From: JAULUH01 sp032111745
Lineage (GTDB): Bacteria > Chloroflexota > Anaerolineae > JAAEKA01
DNA: 35,216 bases
NCBI GenBank assembly: GCA_032111745.1
Contig: JAULUH010000489.1
Coordinates: 1-35,216, forward strand
Reading direction: 5' to 3'
The notes below the pieces were generated by a model. That model ran no database searches. It saw only the letters and a program-made list of their open reading frames with translations, and had not been told where the DNA came from. The stretch's first letter is position 1; every line of letters begins with the position of its first letter. The position numbers and the translations under genes are program-made. Positions 15,825 to 24,436 of the stretch are shown here, piece by piece.

Positions 15825-16268
15825 ATGCGATCGAATCAACTTAGGTCAGCGCTGTTTGTCGTCATTCAGTTCGCCTGCCTGGGCATAATTTTCCTCACCG
15901 GACCCTGGCTGGCAAAAAACCCACCCTGGCTGGCCCTGGAGTTGCTAGGCGCGGCCCTTGGCCTGTGGACCCTGTGGACCATGCGTAGCTCCCGGTTCAA
16001 CATCCTGCCCGATGTGCTCGAAGGCGCACAGCTGGTCACTGCCGGGCCCTACCGCTTCATCCGCCACCCCATGTACGCCACCCTCTTGCTCGTCACCCTG
16101 GCCCTGGTCTTGGACCTTCCGTCGCCCCTGCGCATGGTAACCTGGCAGGTGCTGCTGGTAGACCTGGTGCTCAAGCTCTCTTACGAAGAGGGCCTGCTGG
16201 TGCAGCGCTTCCCCGCCTACGCCGTCTACCAGCAGTCCTCTAAACGGCTCATCCCGTTCGTGTTCTGA
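15825..16268 (+). CDS. Isoprenylcysteine carboxyl methyltransferase-like membrane protein
   Basis: The 147-residue integral membrane protein starts at MRSNQLRSALFVV (15825). Three or four hydrophobic segments surround the signature GPYRFIRHPMYATLLL (about residues 76-91) and the C-terminal EEGLLVQRFPAYAVYQ. These features mark the ICMT/phospholipid methyltransferase superfamily, which transfers methyl groups from S-adenosylmethionine to membrane substrates. The substrate in bacteria is generally unknown. No clear ribosome-binding site precedes the ATG. It converges on the DUF3179 gene with a 33-bp gap. Confidence 0.85.
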   Translation: MRSNQLRSALFVVIQFACLGIIFLTGPWLAKNPPWLALELLGAALGLWTLWTMRSSRFNILPDVLEGAQLVTAGPYRFIRHPMYATLLLVTLALVLDLPSPLRMVTWQVLLVDLVLKLSYEEGLLVQRFPAYAVYQQSSKRLIPFVF

Positions 16269-16301
16269 AGCTACGACGTTGCTCCCGCCACGGCAGCGCC
16301 C

Positions 16302-17546
16302 TCACGGCTGATAGATGATCGTGTCCGGACGGAAGGCCGCCCAGCTGAACCAGAACGGGTTGCCATGGACGATGGGCTCGAGCTCCCGGCCAGCCAATGC
16401 CCCATCCACAGCCTGGCCCAGCACATTCCAGCGGCTGCCGGTCTCCTCGTCCACGATCCGGTCCCGGTCCCAGCGAAACGTGAGCCTCTGCCCGTCCACC
16501 ACGGGGCTGAAGACTCCGGTGGCACCCACATCCTCGCCGGTGGCGATCACCGCCGCCCCCAACGCGCTGGCCGTGCCCGGCACGTTGAAGATCACCAGGT
16601 CCTGGTCTCCCCTGCGGTCGTTGATGACGCGCGCCTCTCGTAACACGCTGTAGGGATAGGCCACCGCGTCACCCGGCAACTGCACGCCTACCACCCGCTC
16701 CATGGCCGGCAGCCGGCCATCCACCGGGTCGCTGAACAGAAAGGGCGTCTGGTCGATGCTGTCGTAGCCCACGTAGGGATTCTCACCATAGCGCCGGTTG
16801 AATCCTGTCTCCCTTGATAACACCTGGCCGTCTGGATGCGCAGCTTCGAACTCGCCATAGCCGACGATGCTGGCCGGCACGAACTTGAGCTGCACCCCGG
16901 TTAGTTCCCCTACGATGGCCTCGCCGGTGAACTGCTGCCATAGACTCTCAGTCGTGCGATCGTACATCACCAGGTCCGAATTGCGCAACAGCCCAGACGT
17001 GCCAAACTCCAGGACCTGGCCATCCAGCCGCCGGTCGAAGGTGAGCGCCGAGTTGCATAGCGGACAGAAGGTCACGGCCACCGGCACACCCCCTACGGTG
17101 TCGTTGACGATCTCATGCCAGGTCAGAACCTGCAGGGGATAGGCCCGCGCATCGCCGTCGATCTCCAGGGCGATGACCGGCTCCCTCTCCTGCAGCCACT
17201 CCCTGGCCTCGGCAGGTGTAATGAACTTTGGATCGTCGATCGAGGGGATCCCATCTCGCGGGGGGCCACCGGAGATGATCTCACGGAGGTCGACATTGTG
17301 CCTGGTCCAATCTGTGCTCCAACCCAATGTCGCCATGCGTAGCTGGGCCGGCCGGTCGTCGCTAGCCTGCGGCTGCACCCCCTGGGGGCTCGCCGTCGCC
17401 AGCGCTTGCTCCACAGCCCGCGTGGGCTCCCTGCCGGCCGGCTCAGCTCCTCCCTGGGTCACAGTGCTGGCACACGCCACCAGAATACCGGCCGCCACCG
17501 CAGCTAAGACGATCCCAGCCATCCATCGTGAAGCTCGCCATCTCAT
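16302..17546 (-). CDS. DUF3179-family lipoprotein
   Basis: The 414-residue product begins MRWRASRWMAGIVLAAVAAG with the lipobox LVAC (C25), so it is probably a lipid-anchored extracytoplasmic protein. The start at 17546 is chosen because AGGAG lies six bases upstream; the longer frame to 17675 lacks this. The mature part matches DUF3179, with ITPAEAREWLQEREPVIALE, YPLQVLTWHEIVNDTVGGVP, VAVTFCPLCNSALTFDRRLD and LRNSDLVMYDRTTESLWQQF. The C-P-L-C pair could bind metal or be redox-active. The function is unknown. Confidence 0.9.
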   Translation of the reverse strand: MRWRASRWMAGIVLAAVAAGILVACASTVTQGGAEPAGREPTRAVEQALATASPQGVQPQASDDRPAQLRMATLGWSTDWTRHNVDLREIISGGPPRDGIPSIDDPKFITPAEAREWLQEREPVIALEIDGDARAYPLQVLTWHEIVNDTVGGVPVAVTFCPLCNSALTFDRRLDGQVLEFGTSGLLRNSDLVMYDRTTESLWQQFTGEAIVGELTGVQLKFVPASIVGYGEFEAAHPDGQVLSRETGFNRRYGENPYVGYDSIDQTPFLFSDPVDGRLPAMERVVGVQLPGDAVAYPYSVLREARVINDRRGDQDLVIFNVPGTASALGAAVIATGEDVGATGVFSPVVDGQRLTFRWDRDRIVDEETGSRWNVLGQAVDGALAGRELEPIVHGNPFWFSWAAFRPDTIIYQP

Positions 17547-17671
17547 AATCATCTCCTGCCAATCACTTGGGAATCTTATCACTCCACTTCCATTGCCGCC
17601 AATCCTCGTCGACAGCTCACAGCTGCTCGTCATGATGATGACCTTCGATCCCGCAATCTTACCCCACCCTG

Positions 17672-17702
17672 TCATTGCGAGCCGGTCCCCGGCGAAGCAA
17701 TC
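17672..17702. repeat. TCATTGCGAGC...GCGAAGCAATC interspersed repeat
   Basis: ATTGC and GCAAT close a hairpin with internal GCC/GGC pairing. The sequence is a member of the widespread TGTCATTGCGAGC-type bacterial repeat and is related to the larger element at 2220-2336. It lies in the divergent spacer between the DUF3179 and aldehyde dehydrogenase genes. Confidence 0.55.
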
Positions 17703-17793
17703 CCCTCCCCCACCGTCCCCTGCCCCCTATTCTGTGGTACAATACACCTCCGTCGCGCCTCCGTCGACGTCATGATCCCGAAAGGCCCTCTCC

Positions 17794-19548
17794 ATGACCG
17801 CTGAGACAACTCACCCCCATCTCACCGCCGGATCCCCAACCTTTGGCACGAACGATCCCGCGCTCCAGCCTGCCGAGCAGGCCGAGCTTGATCGCGCCGT
17901 GGCTGAGCTCAGGGCCCACACCGGCTCATGGGCCAGCCTGCCTCTCTCCGGCCGCATCGCTATCCTCACGGAGGTGCAGACCTCCCTGCAAGAGGTCGCC
18001 GAGACCTGGGTCATGGCCAGTCTGGAGGCCAAACGGGTCCCCCGAGGCGGCTTCGCCGAGGCCGAAGAATGGATTCTGTTCGGCGCTGCTGCGCATATGG
18101 TGCGCCGCCACCGCGAGGTCCTTGAAGACCTCCAGCGGCACGGCCGGATACGCCTGCCATATCCCTTAACCACCCATGCCAACGGCCAGGTGGTCGCCCC
18201 GCTCTACCCCAGGACCCGCCAGGAAAGCCTGCTGTTCCAGGGTATGCGCGGCGAGGCCTGGCTCGAGCCTGGCGTGGGCCTGGAGCAGGCCGTGGATCTT
18301 CCCGCTTGGGCCGAAGGATCGGGCCATGCTGCCCGCGTCGTTCTTGTCCTGGGCGCAGGCAACGCCGCCATGCTCCCGGTCGCGGATTTCCTGTCCGTGC
18401 TGTTTCTCGAGGGTCACGTCGTCCTCCTCAAGATGAATCCGGTGAACGACTACCTGGGGCCGATCTACCAGCAGGCCTTCCAGCCCCTCATCCGTCGCGG
18501 CTACCTGCGCCTTGCCTACGGCGGCGCCGCCGTAGGCGCCTACCTGTCCAACCATCCCCAGGTGGATGCCGTCCACTTGACCGGTTCTGATAAGACCTAC
18601 GATGCCGTCGTGTTTGGGCCTGGCGCGGCAGGGGCCGCCAGGAAGGCCGCTCGCCAGCCCCTGCTGGACAAGCCGGTGACGGCTGAGCTGGGCGGCGTCA
18701 ATCCCCTCATTGTCATCCCGGGACCTTGGACCGACCGCCAGGTACGCCGGCAGGCCCTGCAGCTGGCAGGATTCCTCTACTCCAATGCCAGCTTCAACTG
18801 CCTCACCCCACGCGTCCTGATCCAATCCCAAGGCTGGTCACAACGCCACCAGTTCCTCGACGCCGTGGGAGCTATTCTTAACCAGGCCGGCACGCGGCCG
18901 GCCTACTATCCTGGCGCGGAGGCGCGCTACCAATCCTTTGTGTCAGCCCATCCCGAGGCCCAGCGCTTTGGCGAGCCCAGTCCTGGCTGTTTGCCCTGGA
19001 CCATCGCCCGCGATGTCGATCCCCAGCAGGTGGATGATCCTGTCTTCCGCAGCGAGTCTTTCTGTAGTATCCTCGGCGCAACGACCCTGGCCGCCTCCAA
19101 TGTCGTCGACTATATCCACAGAGCGGTCGAGTTCGCCAACGACGTGCTGTGGGGCACGCTTACTGCCACCATCTTGGTCCATCCCGGCTCTCTCAAGGAC
19201 CCAGCCATCTCACAGGCCCTCGCGCAAGCCCTGGCTACCCTGCGCTACGGCACGATCACCGTGAATACCTATCCCGCCCTGGCCTACGTGCTCATGCTGA
19301 TGCCCTGGGGCGCCTACCCCGGTCACACTCCCTACGACATCCAGTCCGGTGTGGGCAAGGTCAACAACTTCTACCACCTGCGCCAGCCGCAGAAAGCCGT
19401 CTTCCAGGCGCCATTTGATGGGCTGCAGGCAGGGGGCCTTACCTCCCGGCGCAACGCGCAGTTTGGCCGGGAGCTGGCGGTCGCCCTGGCCCAGCCATCC
19501 CTGCGTTCCTTCCTGGGCCTCACCCGTGCCGCCCTGCTTGCCATGTAG
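17794..19548 (+). CDS. Atypical aldehyde dehydrogenase superfamily protein
   Basis: The 584-residue protein has an aldehyde dehydrogenase fold: VVLVLGAGNAAMLPVADF at the cofactor-binding region, VDAVHLTGSDKTYDAVVFG, the general-base region TAELGGVNPLIVIP with E298, and the nucleophile region SNASFNCLTPR with C336. The 38-residue Glu-to-Cys distance is a little larger than usual. It is longer than typical members (about 480-500), with an N-terminal extension of about 50 residues and a tail of about 60. The substrate cannot be inferred. A TACAAT at 17738-17743 may be its -10, but no matching -35 is visible. Its 3' end overlaps the truncated lipoprotein gene on the other strand by 29 bp. Confidence 0.85.
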   Translation: MTAETTHPHLTAGSPTFGTNDPALQPAEQAELDRAVAELRAHTGSWASLPLSGRIAILTEVQTSLQEVAETWVMASLEAKRVPRGGFAEAEEWILFGAAAHMVRRHREVLEDLQRHGRIRLPYPLTTHANGQVVAPLYPRTRQESLLFQGMRGEAWLEPGVGLEQAVDLPAWAEGSGHAARVVLVLGAGNAAMLPVADFLSVLFLEGHVVLLKMNPVNDYLGPIYQQAFQPLIRRGYLRLAYGGAAVGAYLSNHPQVDAVHLTGSDKTYDAVVFGPGAAGAARKAARQPLLDKPVTAELGGVNPLIVIPGPWTDRQVRRQALQLAGFLYSNASFNCLTPRVLIQSQGWSQRHQFLDAVGAILNQAGTRPAYYPGAEARYQSFVSAHPEAQRFGEPSPGCLPWTIARDVDPQQVDDPVFRSESFCSILGATTLAASNVVDYIHRAVEFANDVLWGTLTATILVHPGSLKDPAISQALAQALATLRYGTITVNTYPALAYVLMLMPWGAYPGHTPYDIQSGVGKVNNFYHLRQPQKAVFQAPFDGLQAGGLTSRRNAQFGRELAVALAQPSLRSFLGLTRAALLAM

Positions 19549-20032
19549 GAGGGATGGCCGCCCACGCGCACGTAGCTGACCTGGTGCGCATGGGCTCGGC
19601 GTTGAGCCAGGTGTCGCTGTTAAGCTCGGGTGCTGGCCCGCGGCTGGGCAGGCTTGCCAGCAGCTGCTGTTGCTCGAGGGTAGGGCCTCCGGCATCCGTG
19701 GGCGCGGCCTCAGAGGCTGTGGCTGCCGCAACGGCCTCCGTTGCGGCCGTCGCCGTGGATACCTCGGGGCTGTCGCTGGCGTCGGCGACCCGAGCCGGCG
19801 CGCGCTTGGTCGCCGCGCGGGCCGGTGCCGTGGGCATCGCCATGGCCGTATCCGTCGGTGCGGCGGGCAGGACCCTCTCGGATACGACCGGTGTTTCAGG
19901 GGCCACGACCGCGGGCGCCGGGTCAAGAATGGATGCTGCGGGCACGGGCGGTGCCTCCACTCCCCCGGAACAGGCAGCTGCAACCAGGGCCAATCCGCCC
20001 ACCAGCCACATTTTCTGGGATGGCATTCGCAT
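19520..20032 (-). pseudogene. Truncated redoxin-type lipoprotein
   Basis: The frame starts at MRMPSQKMWLVGGLALVAAA with a lipoprotein signal (AAAC, C21). An Ala/Pro/Thr-rich linker follows, and then LLASLPSRGPAPELNSDTWL and NAEP. In redoxin lipoproteins this PELxxxxWLNxEP phrase directly precedes the thioredoxin fold and its WC/C-x-x-C active site. Here the frame instead enters about 17 unrelated residues and stops inside the 3' end of the convergent aldehyde dehydrogenase gene. The catalytic domain is therefore missing, most likely through a deletion near 19590. It may still encode a short lipoprotein. It is divergent from the response regulator at 20214. Confidence 0.65.
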
Positions 20033-20213
20033 GATCCTGCACTCCTGGGTGCCGTTGTTCGGCAAGGTTGTTTTCCAGAATACCCCCCAGCTATTACAAT
20101 AGAGCCACACGGATATTACACGTTTCTTACGGCGGGCTATCTGTAATCCCCTTGTAAGAACTTCCTGCTTGAATGGTTCCGATGATGCTCTTGCAACGAG
20201 AGGACCGGTAAGC

Positions 20214-20903
20214 GTGAACGGACAGAAGATCCTCGTCGTAGACGACGAGCCGAGCATTCGCGAGGTAGTGAGCCTCTACCTGGCTCGCGCCGGCTATCAG
20301 GTTACCACTGCCGCTGATGGGCAGGCCGCGCTGGACGAGCTCGCGCGGCGGGCTTTCGATCTGGTGCTGCTGGATCTTATGCTGCCTAAGGTGGACGGCC
20401 TGGAGATCACCCGGCGCCTGCGCGCCACTTCCGACACGCCGATCATCATGCTCACAGCCCGCAGCGAAGAGATCGACCGTATCCTGGGCCTCGAGTTGGG
20501 CGCTGACGACTATGTCACCAAGCCCTTCAGCCCCCAGGAGCTGGTCAGCCGGGTGCGGGCCGTGCTGCGCCGCATGCAGCGGGCACCGGAGGCTACCACC
20601 GAGCGGCCCCTGGCCTACGGCGACCTGGTCGTCGACGCGCAGAAACGGCTGGTCGAGGTGCGAGGCCAGGAGGTGGCCCTGACCGCCCGCGAGTTCGACC
20701 TGCTGTGGACCCTGGCCCGCCACCCGCGGCAGGTGTTCAACCGCGACCAGCTCCTCGACCTCGTGTGGGGCATCACCGAATACATCGACGCCAGTACCAT
20801 TACCGTGCACGTGCGGCGCCTGCGCGAGAAAATCGAGGAAGACCCCTCCAACCCGCGCCACATCCAGACCGTGTGGGGCGTAGGATATAAGTTCGAGCCG
20901 TAG
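20214..20903 (+). CDS. OmpR/PhoB-family response regulator
   Basis: Residues 5-120 form the receiver, with D10/D11, phosphoacceptor D54 (VLLDLMLPK), T81 and K103 (DDYVTKPF). Residues 135-228 form the winged-helix DNA-binding domain (LTAREFDLLWTLARHPRQVF, TVHVRRLREKIE, VWGVGYKFEP). The start is placed at GTG 20214, with GAGAGGA upstream. A TTG 45 bases earlier is possible but encodes nonconserved residues. The kinase gene starts 11 bp after the stop, so the two form a classical two-component operon. Confidence 0.93.
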   Translation: MNGQKILVVDDEPSIREVVSLYLARAGYQVTTAADGQAALDELARRAFDLVLLDLMLPKVDGLEITRRLRATSDTPIIMLTARSEEIDRILGLELGADDYVTKPFSPQELVSRVRAVLRRMQRAPEATTERPLAYGDLVVDAQKRLVEVRGQEVALTAREFDLLWTLARHPRQVFNRDQLLDLVWGITEYIDASTITVHVRRLREKIEEDPSNPRHIQTVWGVGYKFEP

Positions 20904-20914
20904 GACACTTGACC

Positions 20915-22195
20915 ATGACTACCGTAACGAATAACTCTCAAACCCTCCAGGCCGGCGCCATGCTGCGCTTCATCGCCGGCGTGGCCCTGGCCGTGGCCCT
21001 GGCTATGGTCGTCTTCACCCTGGTCATGCAGCCGCCTTCCAGCGATTTCCGGGCCATGGCCCTCTTCCTGACCATCACGGCCGTCATCTCTATCGTCGTA
21101 GGCTACGCCGCCTATCGCCTGGGCTGGCTCAGCCGCCTGCCTCGCCTCAGCTGGAGCCTGCTCGCCGGCTATGCCCTGGCCGCCGTGCTGACCTTTCTGA
21201 ACGTCGGCTTTTCGGCCCGGCTGATGTTCGCCAGCCAGCATGACCTCCTGCTGGCAGGCGTGCTGCTGGTTTTTGCCGGTGGCATCGCCATGGCCCTGGG
21301 CTATTTCACTTCTACCGCGCTCACCGATCGCATCGCCGCCGTCTGCCGGGGCGCCGACGCCATCGCCGCCGGGGACCTCTCGGTCCGCGTGCCCGTGGCT
21401 GGTAACGACGAGATGGCACACCTGGCAGCTACTTTCAACGCTATGGCCGCCCGCCTGGAGGAGGCCGACCGCCAGCAGCGGGAGCTGGACCAGCTCCGTC
21501 GTGACCTGATCGCCTGGGTAGGCCATGACCTGCGCACCCCCCTGGCCTCCACCCGCGTCATCGTCGAGGCCCTGGCCGATGGCATGGTGGAGGACCCTGA
21601 CACCGTGCAGCGCTACCTGCGCACGGCCCAGCGGGACATCCAATCCCTATCTACCCTCATCGATGACCTCTTTGCCCTGGCCCAGCTCGATGCTGGCGGC
21701 CTAAGGTTGGACCGTCGGCCCGTGGCCATCAGCGACCTGGTTTCGGACACTCTCGAGTCCTTCCACACCCTGGCCGAGCAGCGTGGGGTGGCGCTGGAGG
21801 GCCATGTGGCACCGGGCAGTGACCCGGTGTTCGTCGACGCTCAACAGGTCAGCCGGGTTCTGGCCAACCTGGTCAGCAACGCGCTGCGCCACACCCCAGG
21901 GAGTGGCACAGTGCGCGTGGCCGCGGAGCCCATGGACGGCCACGTGCGCGTGGCCGTGAGCGATACCGGCGAGGGGATCACCCCCGCAGACTTTCCTCGG
22001 GTATTCGAGCGTTTCTACCGGGGCGAAAAATCGCGCAGCCGTTCCACCGGCGGCTCAGGCCTGGGCCTGGCCATTGCCAGGGGCATCGTCGAAGCCCACG
22101 GCGGCCAAATCTGGGTCGAGAGCGAGCCCGTCGCCGGCGCCAGTTTCTGCTTCACCCTCCCCAAAATCCCCCCCGAGCCCGCATCCCCCTCGTAG
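20915..22195 (+). CDS. HAMP-containing sensor histidine kinase
   Basis: The 426-residue protein has four N-terminal membrane helices (about residues 10-145) without a large extracytoplasmic sensor domain. A HAMP domain follows (GDLSVRVPVAGNDEMAHLAA then TFNAMAARL). The HisKA helix carries H204 (VGHDLRTPLAS). The ATPase domain shows the N-box NLVSNALRHTPG, the G1 box VSDTGEGI, the F-box FERFYRGEKSRS and G2 GSGLGLAIARGIVEAHGG. The ATG at 20915 has AGGA nine bases upstream. With few extracytoplasmic residues, it probably senses within or at the membrane. Its partner is the adjacent OmpR-type regulator. Confidence 0.92.
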   Translation: MTTVTNNSQTLQAGAMLRFIAGVALAVALAMVVFTLVMQPPSSDFRAMALFLTITAVISIVVGYAAYRLGWLSRLPRLSWSLLAGYALAAVLTFLNVGFSARLMFASQHDLLLAGVLLVFAGGIAMALGYFTSTALTDRIAAVCRGADAIAAGDLSVRVPVAGNDEMAHLAATFNAMAARLEEADRQQRELDQLRRDLIAWVGHDLRTPLASTRVIVEALADGMVEDPDTVQRYLRTAQRDIQSLSTLIDDLFALAQLDAGGLRLDRRPVAISDLVSDTLESFHTLAEQRGVALEGHVAPGSDPVFVDAQQVSRVLANLVSNALRHTPGSGTVRVAAEPMDGHVRVAVSDTGEGITPADFPRVFERFYRGEKSRSRSTGGSGLGLAIARGIVEAHGGQIWVESEPVAGASFCFTLPKIPPEPASPS

Positions 22196-22214
22196 GGGCG
22201 AAGTCTCCTCGCCC
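22191..22214 (+). terminator. GGGCGA...TCGCCC hairpin after the kinase gene
   Basis: CGTAGGGGCGA runs into TCGCCC with a 6-bp stem (22196-22201 / 22209-22214) and a 7-nt loop. It overlaps the stop region of the kinase. It belongs to the GTAGGGGCG family and may act as a terminator although a T-run is absent. Confidence 0.4.
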
Positions 22215-22550
22215 TCCGGTCTCACCCAAAACTCCACCTCGGCCCACCACCCAGCATATACAAGGCTCTGCTACCGCATAGTTGGAACCAACGCCCCCAT
22301 GGCCACCCAAGCTCTGGCTTCTCTGGTCCTGATTCTCCCCTGCGCTCGCAGCGTCCTCTGCAGTTCGCCTCCGGAGTCCGTGTTCATCTGTGTTCCCGCC
22401 TGGCCACGCTACTGCACTTCGTCTCGCCCTCCGAAAAGCTCCGGAGCACCCGCCGGGGCACTTGCCCAACACCGACAACCTATGCTATAGTTCTCCCGTG
22501 CAGCCAACAGGCTGCCGAGCTCACTCCAAATCGTCAGCGAGGTAAGACCT
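22215..22550. other. Spacer with promoter of the PRC-barrel operon
   Basis: No gene is supported. The only features seen are the predicted promoter at 22462-22491 and the GAGG ribosome-binding site before 22551. Confidence 0.5.
22462..22491 (+). promoter_or_regulatory. Predicted promoter of the PRC-barrel operon
   Basis: TTGCCC (22462-22467), an 18-nt spacer and TATAGT (22486-22491) lie 60 bp before the ATG at 22551. The same TTGCCC hexamer precedes the aldo/keto reductase operon. Confidence 0.45.
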
Positions 22551-23189
22551 ATGGACATCCCTTTGCACGCAGAAGTTCATTGTACCGACGGAGCCTGTGG
22601 GGAGACCGACGTCATCGTCGTCCACCGTAAGGACTTCAAGGTAACCCACGTCGTGGTCGATGCCGGTGGTGATCAGAAATTCCTGGTGCCGGTAGACGTG
22701 ATCATCGAGAGCACGCCGGCCACCGTCCATCTGCGCTGTAGCCAGGCCGAGCTGGCTGGCTTCGCCCCCTTCACACGCAAGACCATGTCGCAGCTGGGCA
22801 TTGACCAGGTCCCGGGATCGCTGGATGCCTCGGTGCACCAGGGGTTGCAGGAAGCCTCCTGGGTGAAGGCCGATGCCCAGGCCGACTGGCAGCGGTCGCG
22901 CGCGGTGTCTAAAGCCTACGACGAGGAGCTGATCCCCGAGAACTGCCTGGCCATCCATGGCAAGGCCAAGGTAGAGGATCGCGACGGTGGCGACATCGGC
23001 CAGGTCTATGGCTTCCTCGCCAACCCCGAGGACTCTGCCGTCAGCCATGTCATCGTGCGCACCGGGCACCTCTGGAGCAAGCGCGACGTCACCATCCCCA
23101 TCTCCGACGTGGGCGGCATGGACGACGACCTGGTCTACTTGCGCATCGACAAACACGCGGTCTCAGACATGCCCTCCCAGAAGGCCTAG
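22551..23189 (+). CDS. PRC-barrel domain protein
   Basis: The 212-residue protein shows two PRC-barrel-like halves. The first (residues 4-55) contains IVVHRKDFKVTHVVVDAGGD and FLVPVDVI. The second (about 135-205) contains GGDIGQVYGFLANPEDSAVS, HVIVRTGHLWSKRDVTIPIS and DLVYLRIDKHAV. The pattern 'this parameter governs a connection, here is the barrel to adjust it' is characteristic of the family, found in ribosome maturation and photosynthetic reaction-centre proteins. The role of stand-alone members is unclear. It leads a tight three-gene run with the Nudix gene and the 23691 gene. GAGG lies upstream of the ATG. Confidence 0.8.
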   Translation: MDIPLHAEVHCTDGACGETDVIVVHRKDFKVTHVVVDAGGDQKFLVPVDVIIESTPATVHLRCSQAELAGFAPFTRKTMSQLGIDQVPGSLDASVHQGLQEASWVKADAQADWQRSRAVSKAYDEELIPENCLAIHGKAKVEDRDGGDIGQVYGFLANPEDSAVSHVIVRTGHLWSKRDVTIPISDVGGMDDDLVYLRIDKHAVSDMPSQKA

Positions 23190-23201
23190 CGGGCCACGGC
23201 C

Positions 23202-23681
23202 TTGATCACCTTCACCCAGAACAACATCCACTTCAACTGCCGCATTGTTGGTGTGGCTGTGCATGATGAACGGGTGTTGCTGCAGCGGGCCGAGATGGAC
23301 GACTTCTGGGCGTTGCCCGGCGGCCGCGCAGAGTTGCTGGAGCCGGCTGCGGCTACGCTACGCCGGGAGATGCGCGAGGAGCTGGGCATAGACGTCGAAG
23401 TCGGCCGCTTGCTCTGGATCGTGGAGAACTTCTTTCGCTATTCCGGACAGGATCACCACGAGCTGGCGCTGTATTTTCTGATGGAACCGCCTGTGGACTG
23501 GCCCCAACGTTGGTCCGGCGAGCCCTTTGACGGCCACGAAGGCCACCTGAAGATGATATGTCAGTGGTTTCCCCTGGCCGGGTTGGAGGCCGTGGCGCTC
23601 TATCCCACGTTCCTGCGCCAGGCCCTGCAGGCATTGCCGATCGTACCAGTGCATGTAGTGCACACCGATCTGGCGCCATAG
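23202..23681 (+). CDS. Nudix hydrolase
   Basis: The 159-residue protein contains a complete Nudix box: from GGRAELLEP through REMREELGI it fits G-x5-E-x7-R-E-x2-E-E-x-G. Such enzymes hydrolyse nucleoside diphosphates linked to another group. The N-terminal part, CRIVGVAVHDERVLLQRAE, is the usual first strand pair. The start is TTG at 23202; no ATG or GTG occurs before the Nudix box, and the preceding gene ends 12 bp upstream in the same frame. The substrate cannot be predicted. It is followed by the 23691 gene after 9 bp, so the three genes are probably cotranscribed. Confidence 0.88.
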   Translation: MITFTQNNIHFNCRIVGVAVHDERVLLQRAEMDDFWALPGGRAELLEPAAATLRREMREELGIDVEVGRLLWIVENFFRYSGQDHHELALYFLMEPPVDWPQRWSGEPFDGHEGHLKMICQWFPLAGLEAVALYPTFLRQALQALPIVPVHVVHTDLAP

Positions 23682-23690
23682 GCATGACCT

Positions 23691-24386
23691 ATGAACCCGG
23701 CGGAATTCGGCTACCTGTTCCAACCCTCGCACTACGGCACCCCCTGGGGACATGCCGCCCTGGATGTCTGGCTTTGCGATGCGTCCACCAACGGTTCCTA
23801 CGGCGTGCATGCGGCCGAGTTCCCCATCTTTGATGGTGAAACCGTTCGCTTGGTGAGCTTCACCCATCCCATCCCCCAAGCCCAGCGCCACCTGCGTGTC
23901 GGTATCGGACGCTTCTTTCTTATGCCTTATCACGGTAACATAGTCCCGGGCTTTTCCACCGGGGGCGATCTGGAGATCACCAGCCACGTGGACTACACCT
24001 GGTGCCATTTCACCTCCCCGGCACCCATTTTCAGCCTCGAGGGCCCGCTGAACGATCCGGTGCACCTCCTGGTGCCCGAAGTCGAGGCCGAGCTGGCCCG
24101 CTTGCGCGTCACGTATGGCGCCGATGATGCGAAGTTCTACCGCAAGCTCGGCCAGCTGGATCCCTTCCTGACTTTTGTGGCCGCACTTGACTTCTTACAT
24201 GCCCGCCTGGCTATTCTCCGGCAACTGATTTCGGATGACCAGCTGGCAGCGACCTCAATCGCTCTGCATTCGGGCATCGAAGCTATCAAGGCGGCCGGCG
24301 AGTGGCCGGCCGAAGTGCCAGACTTTGACGCCCTGATGGTCAATGGCCAGCCCACGACCGCGAGCCTCAGTGCATCCAGCCACTGA
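23691..24386 (+). CDS. Unknown 231-aa protein
   Basis: No family is recognised. The protein is soluble, with an aromatic-rich N-terminal half (GYLFQPSHYGTPWGHAALDV, YHGNIVPGF, HVDYTWCHF) and a helical C-terminal half (PEVEAELARLRVTYG, FVAALDFLHARLAILRQL). No signal peptide or membrane helix is seen. The ATG at 23691 lies 9 bp after the Nudix stop and has AGG upstream. Position and codon use match the neighbours, so it is probably the last gene of the PRC-barrel/Nudix operon. Confidence 0.7.
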   Translation: MNPAEFGYLFQPSHYGTPWGHAALDVWLCDASTNGSYGVHAAEFPIFDGETVRLVSFTHPIPQAQRHLRVGIGRFFLMPYHGNIVPGFSTGGDLEITSHVDYTWCHFTSPAPIFSLEGPLNDPVHLLVPEVEAELARLRVTYGADDAKFYRKLGQLDPFLTFVAALDFLHARLAILRQLISDDQLAATSIALHSGIEAIKAAGEWPAEVPDFDALMVNGQPTTASLSASSH

Positions 24387-24436
24387 CGCCGCAAGCTCTT
24401 CCGGAGGAGCGAGCAGTCCTCTGGTCGGTGCAGCCT

